From contig DATIBC010000008.1 of assembly GCA_035457725.1 (NCBI GenBank), positions 62,001 through 126,000 of the forward strand: DNA of 64,000 bases. Reading direction: 5' to 3'. This DNA comes from DATFES01 sp035457725. GTDB taxonomy: Bacteria; Pseudomonadota; Alphaproteobacteria; CACIAM-22H2. The notes below the pieces were generated by a model. It ran no database searches and was not told the origin of the DNA. It worked only from the letters and a program-made list of their open reading frames with translations. Shown here one piece after another: positions 24,520 through 33,286 of the stretch. The position numbers and the translations under genes are program-made. Each line of letters begins with the position of its first letter. Within the stretch, counting starts at the first letter, position 1.

Positions 24520-25916
24520 GCTGGCGATGTTAGCGCGCCTCGCCCGGCAAGCAGCAAGGCATCGCGGCGAGCGAATCGCGTCAGCGCCAATCCCGCGACG
24601 ACCGCAAGACCGAGCGCCAGTCCGAGCCAGATCCCGACGCCCTTGAGTCCGACGGCGAACCCCAAGAACACCGAGGCCGGAAAGCCGATGCCCCAATAGC
24701 CGAACGCGGCGATCAACATCGGCATGCGGGTATCCTTCAGCCCGCGCAGCGCGCCTTGCCCAACGGCCTGCAGCCCGTCGAATATCTGGAACAAGGCGGC
24801 GATGGCGAGAAACGCGACGGCGAGGTCGACGACCAGCGCGTTTTCGGGATTGGCCAGTTCGATGAAAATGCCGACCACGACGCCAGGCAGCGTCCACATG
24901 CCGAGAGCCATGGCGGCCATGAAGGCGGCGGCGAGGGCCGCTGCGGTCCAGCCGGCGCGACGCACGCCGTCGGCGTCACCCGCGCCGACGAAAAAGCCGA
25001 CACGGATCGTCGCCGCCTGGGCCAGGCCAAGCGGCACCATGAACGTGATCGAAGCCACCTGGATGGCGATCTGATGCGCCGCCAGCGCGTCGGCTCCGAC
25101 CAATCCCATCAACATCACCGCGCCGACGAACAGCCCGACCTCCAAGGTCAGCGTCGAACCGATCGGCACGCCGAGGCGGAAGATTTCGCGAAATCGCGGC
25201 CAATCCGGTCGCCACAGCCGCCCGAGCAGGGCGAAGCGGCGCATTCGCCGGTCGCGATGGATGTATCCGAGCATCACGACGAAACTCAGCCATCCCGAGA
25301 TGGCCGAGCTCAGCCCCGCGCCGACGAGCCCCAACGCCGGCGCGCCGAGGTTGCCGAAGATCAGCACCCAGTTACCGAACGCATTCGTCACGACGACGAT
25401 AAGCGTCACCCACAGCCCGGCATTCGGCCGACCGAGCGCGGCGGCGAAGCCCCGCAGCACCATGAACCACAGCATCGGGATGATGCCCCAAATCATCGCC
25501 CGGACGTACGACTCCGCGGCCGCGGCAATCGAAGGATCCTGACCGAGCGCGCTCAATATCGCCGCGCTTTCCCACAGCGCAGCCAACATGGGCGTCGCCA
25601 AGGCGACAATCGCCCACAGCCCCTGGCGGGCAGTGCGGCGCACGTCGCGCACCACCGCGCGGCGCCGTCCGACCGCCTGAGCGATCATCGGCTGGGTGGC
25701 GAAGGCGAGGCCGAGGCAGACAACGAACGGCACGAACACAAGGCCCGAGCCAAGCGCCGCGGCGGCGAGCGCGCCGGGACCAAGCCAACCGATCATGATC
25801 ACGTCGGTGGCTTGCATGGCGATCTGGGCAAGCTGCGAGCCGGCCAGCGGTAATGCCAGCGTCAAGGTCGCGCGCAGCTCGTTGCGCCACGGATGATGGT
25901 CGCCGATGGTCGACAT
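24516..25916 (-). CDS. MATE family multidrug/toxin efflux transporter
   Basis: A 466-residue, 12-helix inner-membrane exporter driven by Na+ or H+. The repeated MATE halves start at ELRATLTLALPLAGSQLAQI and again after residue ~240 (LGVPIGSTLTLEVGLFVGAV); typical features are DVIMIGWLGPGALAAAALGS, LAFATQPMIAQAVGRRR and QIAIQVASITFMVPLGLAQA. It is translationally coupled to tlyA (GTGA at 24516-24519) and lies downstream of dxs with a 129-base gap. Substrates cannot be predicted. Confidence 0.93.
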   Translation of the reverse strand: MSTIGDHHPWRNELRATLTLALPLAGSQLAQIAMQATDVIMIGWLGPGALAAAALGSGLVFVPFVVCLGLAFATQPMIAQAVGRRRAVVRDVRRTARQGLWAIVALATPMLAALWESAAILSALGQDPSIAAAAESYVRAMIWGIIPMLWFMVLRGFAAALGRPNAGLWVTLIVVVTNAFGNWVLIFGNLGAPALGLVGAGLSSAISGWLSFVVMLGYIHRDRRMRRFALLGRLWRPDWPRFREIFRLGVPIGSTLTLEVGLFVGAVMLMGLVGADALAAHQIAIQVASITFMVPLGLAQAATIRVGFFVGAGDADGVRRAGWTAAALAAAFMAAMALGMWTLPGVVVGIFIELANPENALVVDLAVAFLAIAALFQIFDGLQAVGQGALRGLKDTRMPMLIAAFGYWGIGFPASVFLGFAVGLKGVGIWLGLALGLAVVAGLALTRFARRDALLLAGRGALTSPA

Positions 25917-25991
25917 TCTTGCGCTCGGGGGCCGGAGGGCCTGCGTGTATATCCGGGCCGGACGTGCAGGGGCAAATCAACTTTCGACGCC

Positions 25992-26007
25992 CGGCGGCTG
26001 GCCGCCG
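25992..26007 (-). terminator. Short GC hairpin between dxs and the MATE gene
   Basis: CGGCGGC (25992-25998) and GCCGCCG (26001-26007) form a perfect stem in the 129-base gap after dxs. On the minus strand no T run follows, so this is at most a weak terminator or attenuator separating isoprenoid genes from the exporter. Confidence 0.3.
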
Positions 26008-26045
26008 TCGCCCGATGTATCGCTACGGTACGTCGGCGGACTGGG

Positions 26046-27980
26046 TCAGGCTCGCGCTGGCTGAGCGGTTTGCGATCGCCCGAGCGCCGCGAGCGCGGTC
26101 GTCACGATGTGCGCCGCATCGAGCCCGGCGTTCTCGTACTGGCGCTGCGGCGTGTCGTGCTCGATGAAGCGATCGGGAAGAACCATCGGCCGGATCTTGA
26201 GGCCGGCGTCGAGAAAACCAGCGCTCGCCAGCGCATGCAGCACCTGGGTGGCGAAGCCGCCGATCGCCCCTTCCTCGATCGTGATGATCACTTCATGCGA
26301 CCGCGCTAGCCGGCAGACAAGATCGACGTCGAGCGGCTTGGCGAAACGCGCATCGGCGACCGTGGTCGCCAGGCCGCGCGCAGCGAGATCGTCGGACGCC
26401 TTGAGGCATTCGGATAGGCGTGCCCCGAATGACAGCAGCGCCACCTTGGTGCCCTCGCGCAACACGCGGCCTTTGCCGATTTCGATCGCTTCGTTCGGCG
26501 ACGGCAACGCGACGCCAATGCCCTCGCCGCGCGGATAGCGCAGCGCCGATGGGCGATCGTCGATCGTCGCCTGGGTGGCCACCATGCGCACCAGCTCGGC
26601 CTCGTCGGCCGCCGCCATGATGACGATATCCGGAAGACAGCCGAGGTAGGCGATATCGTAGGCGCCAGCGTGCGTCGGGCCATCGGCGCCCACCAGCCCG
26701 GCGCGGTCCATCGCGAAGCGCACCGGCAATCGCTGGATGGCGACGTCGTGGACGACCTGATCGTAGGCCCGCTGCAAAAAGGTCGAATATATGGCGACGA
26801 ACGGCTTGTATCCCTCGGCCGCGAGCCCCGCCGCGAAGGTTACGGCATGCTGCTCGGCGATGCCGACATCGAAGCACCGCTTGGGGAAGCGCTCGGCGAA
26901 AAGATCGAGTCCGGTTCCCGACGGCATAGCCGCGGTGATGGCGACGATCTTCTCATCGCGCTCGGCGCACGCAATCAGCGATTCGGCGAAAACCCTGGTG
27001 TAGGTCGGCGCGGCGGCCTTGCTTTTCGCCTGGGCACCGGTCACGACATCGAAGCGCGCCACGGCGTGGTACTTGTCGTCGGCTTCCTGGGCGAACGGAT
27101 GCCCCATTCCCTTCTGCGTCACCACGTGCACCAGCACTGGGCCCGGCTCGACGGAATCGCGGACGTTCTTCAAAATCGGCAGCAAGTGGTCGAGATTGTG
27201 GCCGTCGATCGGACCGACATAATAGAAGCCGAGCTCTTCGAACAGCGTGCCACCGGTCACCATCCCTCGGGCGAACTCCTCGGCGCGCTCGGCCGCATTC
27301 TTCATCGCCCGCGGAAAGCGCTTTGCCATGTCGCGCGCGATATGGCGCAAGGTTCGATACGGTTTCGATGAAATGAGCCGAGACAGATAGGCGCTCATCG
27401 CGCCGACCGGCGGTGCGATCGACATATCGTTGTCGTTGAGGACGACGATGAGCCGTGTGTCCATCGACCCGGCGTTGTTCATCGCCTCGTACGCCATGCC
27501 AGCGCTCATCGCGCCGTCGCCGATCACCGCGATGACGTCGTGCTTCTTGCCGGCGAGGTCGCGCGCCACCGCCATGCCTAGCGCCGCCGAGATCGACGTC
27601 GAGCTGTGCGCCGCGCCGAAGGGATCGAATTCGCTTTCCGCGCGGCGCGTAAATCCCGAAAGCCCTCCGCCCTGGCGCAACGTACGAATTCGCTCGCGCC
27701 GTCCGGTGAGAATTTTGTGCGGATAGGACTGGTGTCCGACGTCCCAGATCAGGCGGGCCTGCGGAGTTTCGAAGACGTGATGGAGCGCCACGGTGAGTTC
27801 GACCACGCCCAGCCCGGCGCCAAGATGGCCGCCGGTCCGGCTAACCGCGTCGATCGTCTCGCGGCGCAGTTCTTCGGCGAGCTGCTTCAGTTGCTCTGCC
27901 GACAAGCCGCGCAGGTCGGCCGGCGTGCGGATGGTATCGAGAAGCGGCGTCGCGCCGGAATTGTGGCCCAGTTCGGACAT
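26046..27980 (-). CDS. dxs: 1-deoxy-D-xylulose-5-phosphate synthase
   Basis: First enzyme of the MEP isoprenoid pathway: joins pyruvate and glyceraldehyde 3-phosphate using thiamine diphosphate. The 644-residue protein has the usual length. Visible signatures: GGHLGAGLGVVELTVALHHV near the N-terminus, DVGHQSYPHKILTGR, the thiamine-binding GDGAMSAGMAYEAMNNAG, DGHNLDHLLPIL, and the transketolase-like pyrimidine domain (FDVGIAEQHAVTFAAGLA and VHDVAIQRLPVRFAMDRAGL). ispA ends 42 bases upstream; together with xseB they form the standard minus-strand operon. Confidence 0.97.
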   Translation of the reverse strand: MSELGHNSGATPLLDTIRTPADLRGLSAEQLKQLAEELRRETIDAVSRTGGHLGAGLGVVELTVALHHVFETPQARLIWDVGHQSYPHKILTGRRERIRTLRQGGGLSGFTRRAESEFDPFGAAHSSTSISAALGMAVARDLAGKKHDVIAVIGDGAMSAGMAYEAMNNAGSMDTRLIVVLNDNDMSIAPPVGAMSAYLSRLISSKPYRTLRHIARDMAKRFPRAMKNAAERAEEFARGMVTGGTLFEELGFYYVGPIDGHNLDHLLPILKNVRDSVEPGPVLVHVVTQKGMGHPFAQEADDKYHAVARFDVVTGAQAKSKAAAPTYTRVFAESLIACAERDEKIVAITAAMPSGTGLDLFAERFPKRCFDVGIAEQHAVTFAAGLAAEGYKPFVAIYSTFLQRAYDQVVHDVAIQRLPVRFAMDRAGLVGADGPTHAGAYDIAYLGCLPDIVIMAAADEAELVRMVATQATIDDRPSALRYPRGEGIGVALPSPNEAIEIGKGRVLREGTKVALLSFGARLSECLKASDDLAARGLATTVADARFAKPLDVDLVCRLARSHEVIITIEEGAIGGFATQVLHALASAGFLDAGLKIRPMVLPDRFIEHDTPQRQYENAGLDAAHIVTTALAALGRSQTAQPARA

Positions 27981-28022
27981 TTGCTCGTCGCCCGGTTTAT
28001 CGTTAATTCACCAAGAATTGGT

Positions 28023-28913
28023 TTACGCACGGCGCTCAACGGTCCAGCCGACGACCGCGCGGAGAAGGTCGGCCTTTTCGCCGAACAAATCAAGATGCGC
28101 CGCCGCCTGCTGGGCGAGAAGCATTGCTTGCGCGCGCGCGCGCTCGGCGCCGAGCACGGCGATGAACGTCGCCTTGCCGCGCTTGGCGTCCTTTGCGGTC
28201 CGCTTTCCGGTCTCGGCCGACGAACCTTCGGCGTCAAGCAGATCGTCGGCCATCTGGAAGGCGAGGCCCAGATCGTGCGCAAATCCGATGAGGGCGTGGC
28301 GCGCCGACGGCGGCGCCTTGCCGAGAATCGCCCCCGCCTCGCAGGCGAAAGCGATAAGCGCGCCCGTCTTGAGCCGCTGCAGGCGGGTGATGGCGCCGAT
28401 ATCGAGCGATCGGGTCTCGGCGAGAAGGTCAATCATTTGCCCGCCGGCCATGCCTTCGGCTCCGGCGGCGCGCGCGAGCGCGAGCACAAGGTCGCCGCGA
28501 ACCTGCGGATCGGCGTGCGTGAGCGGATCGGCTAAAACTTCGAACGCGGTGGTAAGCAGTGCGTCACCGGCGAGGATCGCCGTCGCCTCGTCGAATTCCT
28601 TATGCGTCGTTGGACGGCCGCGGCGCATGTCGTCGTCGTCCATCGCCGGGAGGTCGTCGTGGATCAGCGAATAGCAGTGGACCATTTCGAGCGCCGCCGC
28701 AGCGCGCAACGCGCACGCCTCGGCGACAAGAAACATTCGCGCGCTCTCGAGCAGCAGAAACGGCCGAAATCGCTTACCCCCGCCGAGCGTCGCATAGCGC
28801 ATCGCCTCGAACAGACGCGTTTCGATGCCGCCCTGCCGCGGCAGTAGCGCGTCGAGCGCGTCGCCAACCTTGGCGGCGGCGTCCGCCATCGCCTCCGTGA
28901 GCGTCGGATGCAC
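28023..28913 (-). CDS. ispA: Farnesyl/geranyl diphosphate synthase (polyprenyl synthetase)
   Basis: Chain elongation of isoprenyl diphosphates for quinones, undecaprenol and hopanoids. The 296-residue protein carries the first aspartate-rich motif HDDLPAMDDDDMRRGRPT and the second LAFQMADDLLDAEG, plus TLGGGKRFRPFLLLES, typical of the short-chain trans-prenyltransferases. A GTG at 28913 gives MHPTLTEAMAD; an internal ATG at 28889 is also possible. Six bases separate it from xseB upstream, and dxs follows; this order is conserved in Alphaproteobacteria. Confidence 0.94.
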   Translation of the reverse strand: MHPTLTEAMADAAAKVGDALDALLPRQGGIETRLFEAMRYATLGGGKRFRPFLLLESARMFLVAEACALRAAAALEMVHCYSLIHDDLPAMDDDDMRRGRPTTHKEFDEATAILAGDALLTTAFEVLADPLTHADPQVRGDLVLALARAAGAEGMAGGQMIDLLAETRSLDIGAITRLQRLKTGALIAFACEAGAILGKAPPSARHALIGFAHDLGLAFQMADDLLDAEGSSAETGKRTAKDAKRGKATFIAVLGAERARAQAMLLAQQAAAHLDLFGEKADLLRAVVGWTVERRA

Positions 28914-28919
28914 CTGAAG

Positions 28920-29171
28920 TCAGCCCAGGGTCGTCGGCTCGGCCTTGAGAGTGCCATCGGGCCCCAGCGCGATCTTTTCGATCTTGCCTTGGGCTTCGGC
29001 GAGCTTGCGCTCGCAATGCCGCTTGAGCGCCGCGCCGCGCTCGTAGGCCTTGATGGCGTCGTCGAGTTTCGCCTTGCCGCCTTCGAGCGCGTTGACGATC
29101 TGCTCGAGCTCCTTGAGCGCATCTTCGAAACTGAGCTTGGCAATGTCGGCGGGAATCGGCGATTCGGCCAT
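28920..29171 (-). CDS. xseB: Exodeoxyribonuclease VII small subunit
   Basis: An 83-residue small subunit that binds the XseA catalytic subunit of exonuclease VII. The family signature is LSFEDALKELEQIVNALEGG, followed by KLDDAIKAYERGAALKRHCE. The ATG at 29171 has GAGGAGA just upstream and starts MAESPIPADIAKL; a frame open to 29330 only adds low-complexity residues. It is the first gene of the xseB-ispA-dxs operon, divergent from paaG. Confidence 0.94.
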   Translation of the reverse strand: MAESPIPADIAKLSFEDALKELEQIVNALEGGKAKLDDAIKAYERGAALKRHCERKLAEAQGKIEKIALGPDGTLKAEPTTLG

Positions 29172-29323
29172 GGCGATCTCCTCGGGCGCGGCGAGTTTAC
29201 GGGAGGTACCGGGGGCGAACAAGCGTGCCCGCCGCCCATTGCCCTCCCCCGGCCGAGGCGGCATAGTCGCCCTCGCGGCCGCGGCGCGCGGCTGCGTCAG
29301 GGCAAGGAAATCCCTACGGTCCA

Positions 29324-30100
29324 ATGACATACCAGACGATACAGTTCGCGCTCGACGATGGCGTGGCGAAGATTACGTTGAACCGCCCCGACCGGCTCAA
29401 CGCCTTCACTCCGGAGATGCATCGTGAGTTGAAGGACGCACTCGCGCGTGCGGCCCAAGACGCCCGTGCCGTGCTGTTGACGGGCGCTGGCCGCGGCTTC
29501 TGCGCCGGCCAGGACCTGAGCCAGCGCCGCGGCAATGACGTTCCCGACCTCGGCGCGACGATCCACGATCTCTACAATCCGCTGATCCGCGCCATGCGCG
29601 CGCTCGAGATGCCCATCGTCGCTGCGGTTAACGGCGTCGCCGCCGGCGCCGGGATGAGTCTGGCGCTTGCTTCCGATATCGCACTGGCCGCGCGTAGCGC
29701 GACCTTCCTGCAGGCCTTCGTCAAGGTCGGCCTGGTTCCCGATTCGGGCAGCACGTATTTTCTGCCTCGCCTCGCCGGCATCGCGCGGGCGCGGGCACTC
29801 GCCATGCTCGGCGAAAAGATCACCGCCGAAGAGGCGGCTTCGTGGGGCCTGATATGGAAGGTTGTCGACGACGACCAGCTGTTGGCCGAGGCTCTGCGAT
29901 TGGCGCGGCACTTGGCGACGCAGCCAACGCGCGCGTTGGCGCTGATCAAGCGGGCGTTCAACGCGACGCTGACCAACGATCTCGACGCTCAGCTCGACCT
30001 TGAACGCGACTTGCAACGCATCGCCGGCATGACTGACGACTATCGCGAGGGAGTCGCAGCGTTCTTCGAAAAGCGCCCACCTCGTTTCGTCGGGCGTTGA
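29324..30100 (+). CDS. paaG: Enoyl-CoA hydratase/isomerase, PaaG-type (1,2-epoxyphenylacetyl-CoA isomerase)
   Basis: A 258-residue crotonase-fold protein. The oxyanion-hole segments are GAGRGFCAGQDLSQR and VNGVAAGAGMSLALASDI, and the catalytic acid region is KVGLVPDSGSTYFLPRLAG. GQDL with LVPDSG is the form seen in PaaG, which converts ring-1,2-epoxyphenylacetyl-CoA to the oxepin in aerobic phenylacetate breakdown. The assignment is strengthened by the next genes (paaH, paaI, paaJ, and paaK further on). Coupled tightly: paaH begins 12 bases later. The epoxidase paaABCDE that would make its substrate is not in the window. Confidence 0.88.
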   Translation: MTYQTIQFALDDGVAKITLNRPDRLNAFTPEMHRELKDALARAAQDARAVLLTGAGRGFCAGQDLSQRRGNDVPDLGATIHDLYNPLIRAMRALEMPIVAAVNGVAAGAGMSLALASDIALAARSATFLQAFVKVGLVPDSGSTYFLPRLAGIARARALAMLGEKITAEEAASWGLIWKVVDDDQLLAEALRLARHLATQPTRALALIKRAFNATLTNDLDAQLDLERDLQRIAGMTDDYREGVAAFFEKRPPRFVGR

Positions 30101-30112
30101 AGCGGCTCGACG

Positions 30113-31630
30113 ATGACGGCTCTGGCGCAGGACAAGATCGTCGCGGTTGTCGGGGCCGGCGCCATGGGCGCCGGGATCGCCCAAGTGGCGGCGACCATGG
30201 GGCATCAGGTGCTGCTCTTCGACTCGGACCCGCAAGCGCCAGGACGAGCGATCGCCGCGATCGATAAATTCCTCGACGCCGCCGTCGTCAGGGGCAGGAT
30301 CGGCGCAGCGCAGCGCACGGCGGTCGTCGACCGGATCAAGCCATGCGCCACGCTCGCCGACCTCGGCGGCGCGGCGCTCGTCGTCGAGGCGGTGGTCGAA
30401 GACCTTCGCGTCAAGCAAAAGCTGTTCGGCGATCTCGAAAAATTCATGAGCCCCGAGGCGATTCTTGCCACCAATACATCGTCGCTTTCGATCACCGCCA
30501 TCGGCCGGCATCTGGAGCGCCCCGAACGCGCCGTTGGCATGCATTTCTTCAATCCGGCGCCGATCCTGCCGCTGGTCGAGGTCGTCAGCGGGCTCGACAC
30601 TGCGCCGGAAGTCGCGACGACCGTGTTCGATACGGCGAAGGCTTGGGGCAAGCGGCCGGTGCATTGCCGCTCGACGCCGGGATTCATCGTCAATCGTTGC
30701 GCCCGGCCGTTTTATGCCGAAGGGCTGCGACTGCTCGCCGAGAGGGCGGTCGATCCTTCGACGCTCGATGGCGTAATGCGCGAGGTTGGCGGCTTTCGCA
30801 TGGGTCCATGCGAGTTGATGGATCTGATCGGGAACGACGTGAATTTCGCCGTGACGCGGGTGATCCACGCCGCGTTCTTCGGCGACCCACGCTATCAACC
30901 TTCGCTCGTCCAGCAAACGTTGGTCGACGCCGGGCGGTTCGGACGCAAGTCCGGCCGCGGCTTCTATGATTACCGGCCTGGCACGGCCAATCCGCCGCCG
31001 GCGACTGCACCCGCCGCGCCACGGCCGAATCGGGCGATCATCGAAGGTCATCTTGGCCCTGCCGAGGCGCTCGTGGCACGGATCGAGCGAGCCGGGATCG
31101 CCCACACGCGCAGCGAAAGTCGCGACGGCGATGGCGCCATCGTTCTCGACGGCGCCGTTCTTCGGCTGACCGATGGGCGGACGGCGACGATGCGGGCGGC
31201 CACGCATGAGCGCGATCTCGTTCTGTTCGACCTAGCGTTCGACTACGGCCAAGCCAAGCGCATCGCCGTGGCGGCGGCCGATCAGGCGCGTGCAGCGGCG
31301 CGCGAGACCGCCGCAGGGTTTTTTCAAGCGCTTGGAATGGCGGTATCGCCGATCGACGACGTGCCGGGCCTTGTCATCATGCGAACCGTGGCGATGCTGG
31401 CGAACGAGGCCATGGACGCGGTTCAGGCCGGGGTGGCGAGTCCCGAGGACGTCGATTTGGCGATGACGAACGGCGTCAATTATCCGCGCGGGCCGTTCGC
31501 CTGGGCGGAGGCGGTCGGCCTGCAACGCCTGTTGTCGGTGGTCGACCATTTGGCGGACCATTACGGCGAGGATCGCTACCGGGCGAGCCCGCGGCTGCGT
31601 CGGCTCGTCGCCGGAAGCGTGAACCCATGA
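30113..31630 (+). CDS. paaH: 3-Hydroxyacyl-CoA dehydrogenase, PaaH-type
   Basis: A 505-residue NAD-dependent dehydrogenase for 3-hydroxyadipyl-CoA in phenylacetate catabolism. The N-terminal Rossmann domain starts VAVVGAGAMGAGIAQVAATM; further motifs are ATNTSSLSITAIGRHLERPE, VGMHFFNPAPILPLVEVV, and CRSTPGFIVNRCARPFYAEG. Two C-terminal 3HCDH domains follow (the second includes LVIMRTVAMLANEAMDAVQ and NYPRGPFAWAEAVGL), giving the long PaaH/PaaC architecture of about 500 residues rather than the ~280-residue FadB-like single enzyme. The stop overlaps paaI (ATGA, 31627-31630). Confidence 0.93.
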   Translation: MTALAQDKIVAVVGAGAMGAGIAQVAATMGHQVLLFDSDPQAPGRAIAAIDKFLDAAVVRGRIGAAQRTAVVDRIKPCATLADLGGAALVVEAVVEDLRVKQKLFGDLEKFMSPEAILATNTSSLSITAIGRHLERPERAVGMHFFNPAPILPLVEVVSGLDTAPEVATTVFDTAKAWGKRPVHCRSTPGFIVNRCARPFYAEGLRLLAERAVDPSTLDGVMREVGGFRMGPCELMDLIGNDVNFAVTRVIHAAFFGDPRYQPSLVQQTLVDAGRFGRKSGRGFYDYRPGTANPPPATAPAAPRPNRAIIEGHLGPAEALVARIERAGIAHTRSESRDGDGAIVLDGAVLRLTDGRTATMRAATHERDLVLFDLAFDYGQAKRIAVAAADQARAAARETAAGFFQALGMAVSPIDDVPGLVIMRTVAMLANEAMDAVQAGVASPEDVDLAMTNGVNYPRGPFAWAEAVGLQRLLSVVDHLADHYGEDRYRASPRLRRLVAGSVNP

Positions 31631-32076
31631 CGTCGGGCGCCGATCGGATCGCTGCGGCGGTCGGGCAAGGCATGTTCAGGCGCGATCGCGCCGCTCAAGC
31701 GCTCGGAATCGAACTCATCGAAACCCGGAGCGGCTTCGCGCGCATGACGATGAAAGTCCGGCCCGACATGGTCAATGGTCATGATATCTGCCACGGTGGG
31801 CTGATTTTCACGCTGGCCGATACCGCTTTCGCTTACGCTTGCAATTCCGGCAACAAATCGACTGTGGCTCAGTCCTGCGTGGTCACGTTCATTGCGGCGG
31901 CGCGAACGGGAGATGTGCTGACCGCCACCGCGATCGAGCGCAACCGCACCCAACGGACCGGCCTCACCGACATCGATGTCACCGACCAGAGCGGCAAGCT
32001 GATCGCCGTCGTTCGCGGTCACTCCTATCAGATCAAGGGCGAGGTCATTCCAGGCCTCGGGAGCGTAGAGCGATGA
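31627..32076 (+). CDS. paaI: Hydroxyphenylacetyl-CoA thioesterase
   Basis: A 149-residue hotdog-fold thioesterase. The PaaI signature is visible: KVRPDMVNGHDICHGGLIFT with the HGG turn, LADTAFAYACNSGN with the catalytic Asp, and QSCVVTFIAAARTGDVLTAT. PaaI rescues CoA from dead-end ring-hydroxylated intermediates of the phenylacetate pathway. It is coupled at both ends by ATGA overlaps (31627-31630 and 32073-32076). Confidence 0.94.
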   Translation: MTSGADRIAAAVGQGMFRRDRAAQALGIELIETRSGFARMTMKVRPDMVNGHDICHGGLIFTLADTAFAYACNSGNKSTVAQSCVVTFIAAARTGDVLTATAIERNRTQRTGLTDIDVTDQSGKLIAVVRGHSYQIKGEVIPGLGSVER

Positions 32077-33275
32077 ACGAAGCTTATGTCTGCGACGCCG
32101 TCCGCACGCCGATCGGCCGATATGCCGGATCGCTCGCCACGGTGCGGACCGACGACCTCGCCGCGGCGCCGCTCAAGGCGCTGATCGCAAGAAATCCGAA
32201 AATCGACTGGGCGCGCGTCGACGACGTGATCTATGGCTGCGCCAATCAGGCCGGCGAGGACAATCGGAACGTCGCGCGCATGGCCACCTTGCTCGCCGGT
32301 CTTCCCTTCGAGGTGCCGGGATCGACGATCAATCGGCTGTGCGGCTCGGGCATGGATGCGGTGGCGTCGGCGGCGCGGGCAATCAAGACCGGCGAAGCGG
32401 AGCTGATGATCGCCGGTGGCGTGGAAAGTATGTCGCGCTCGCCCTTCGTCATGGCCAAGGCCGAAACGGCGTTCTCGCGCGAGGCGCAGATCTACGACAC
32501 GACGATCGGCTGGCGCTTCGTCAATCCGGCGATGAAGCAGCTTTTCGGCACTGATTCGATGCCGGAGACCGCCGAGAACGTCGCTGCCGAGTTCCACATC
32601 GGCCGCGGCGACCAGGACGCGTTTGCGATGCGCAGCCAGGCCCGCGCCGCGGCGGCGCAGAAAAACGGCCGGCTGGCCCAGGAGATCGTGTCAGTGACCG
32701 TCGCCAAGGGGCGCGGCGAGACGGCGCAAGTCGACAAGGACGAGCACCCGCGCGAGACCTCACTCGAACAACTCGCCAAGCTCGGGGCCCCTTTCCGTGC
32801 CGGCGGAACGGTCACGGCGGGCAACGCGTCGGGCGTCAATGACGGCGCCTGCGCGATCGTCGTCGCCTCGCATCGCGCGGCGAAAGCGCATGGTCTGACG
32901 CCGCGCGCCCGCATCCTCGCGTCCGCCACTGCCGGCGTACCGCCGCGGATCATGGGCATGGGTCCGGCGCCGGCGAGCCGCAAGGTCCTGGCCAAGGCTG
33001 GTCTTGAGCTCGATCAGATGGAGATCATCGAGCTCAACGAGGCGTTCGCCGCGCAAGCGCTCGCCGTGTTGCGCGATCTCGGCATCGCCGACGACGCGCC
33101 GCACGTCAATCCGAATGGTGGAGCCATTGCGCTCGGCCACCCGCTCGGCATGTCGGGCGCCCGGTTGGTCATGACGGCGGCGCAGGAGTTGCAGAACACG
33201 GGAAAGCGCTACGCGCTGTGCACGATGTGCATCGGCGTGGGTCAAGGCATCGCTCTGATCCTCGAGCGGGTATGA
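32073..33275 (+). CDS. paaJ: 3-Oxoadipyl-CoA thiolase (PaaJ/PcaF type)
   Basis: A 400-residue thiolase that cleaves 3-oxoadipyl-CoA to succinyl-CoA and acetyl-CoA, and in the Paa pathway also 3-oxo-5,6-dehydrosuberyl-CoA. The acyl-binding Cys is in STINRLCGSGMDAVASAA, the general-base His in NPNGGAIALGHPLGMSGARL, and the second Cys in CTMCIGVGQGIALILERV. The N-terminus (EAYVCDAVRTPIGRYAGSLA) and CANQAGEDNRNVARM are characteristic of PaaJ/PcaF. ATG at 32073 overlaps the paaI stop; an open frame further upstream lies inside paaI. Confidence 0.93.
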   Translation: MNEAYVCDAVRTPIGRYAGSLATVRTDDLAAAPLKALIARNPKIDWARVDDVIYGCANQAGEDNRNVARMATLLAGLPFEVPGSTINRLCGSGMDAVASAARAIKTGEAELMIAGGVESMSRSPFVMAKAETAFSREAQIYDTTIGWRFVNPAMKQLFGTDSMPETAENVAAEFHIGRGDQDAFAMRSQARAAAAQKNGRLAQEIVSVTVAKGRGETAQVDKDEHPRETSLEQLAKLGAPFRAGGTVTAGNASGVNDGACAIVVASHRAAKAHGLTPRARILASATAGVPPRIMGMGPAPASRKVLAKAGLELDQMEIIELNEAFAAQALAVLRDLGIADDAPHVNPNGGAIALGHPLGMSGARLVMTAAQELQNTGKRYALCTMCIGVGQGIALILERV

Positions 33276-33286
33276 TCGGAGAGACC

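Noticed and set aside
28920..29330. Longer XseB starting at 29330
   Set aside because: The extra 53 residues are low complexity and GAGGAGA directly precedes the ATG at 29171; 83 residues is the normal XseB length.
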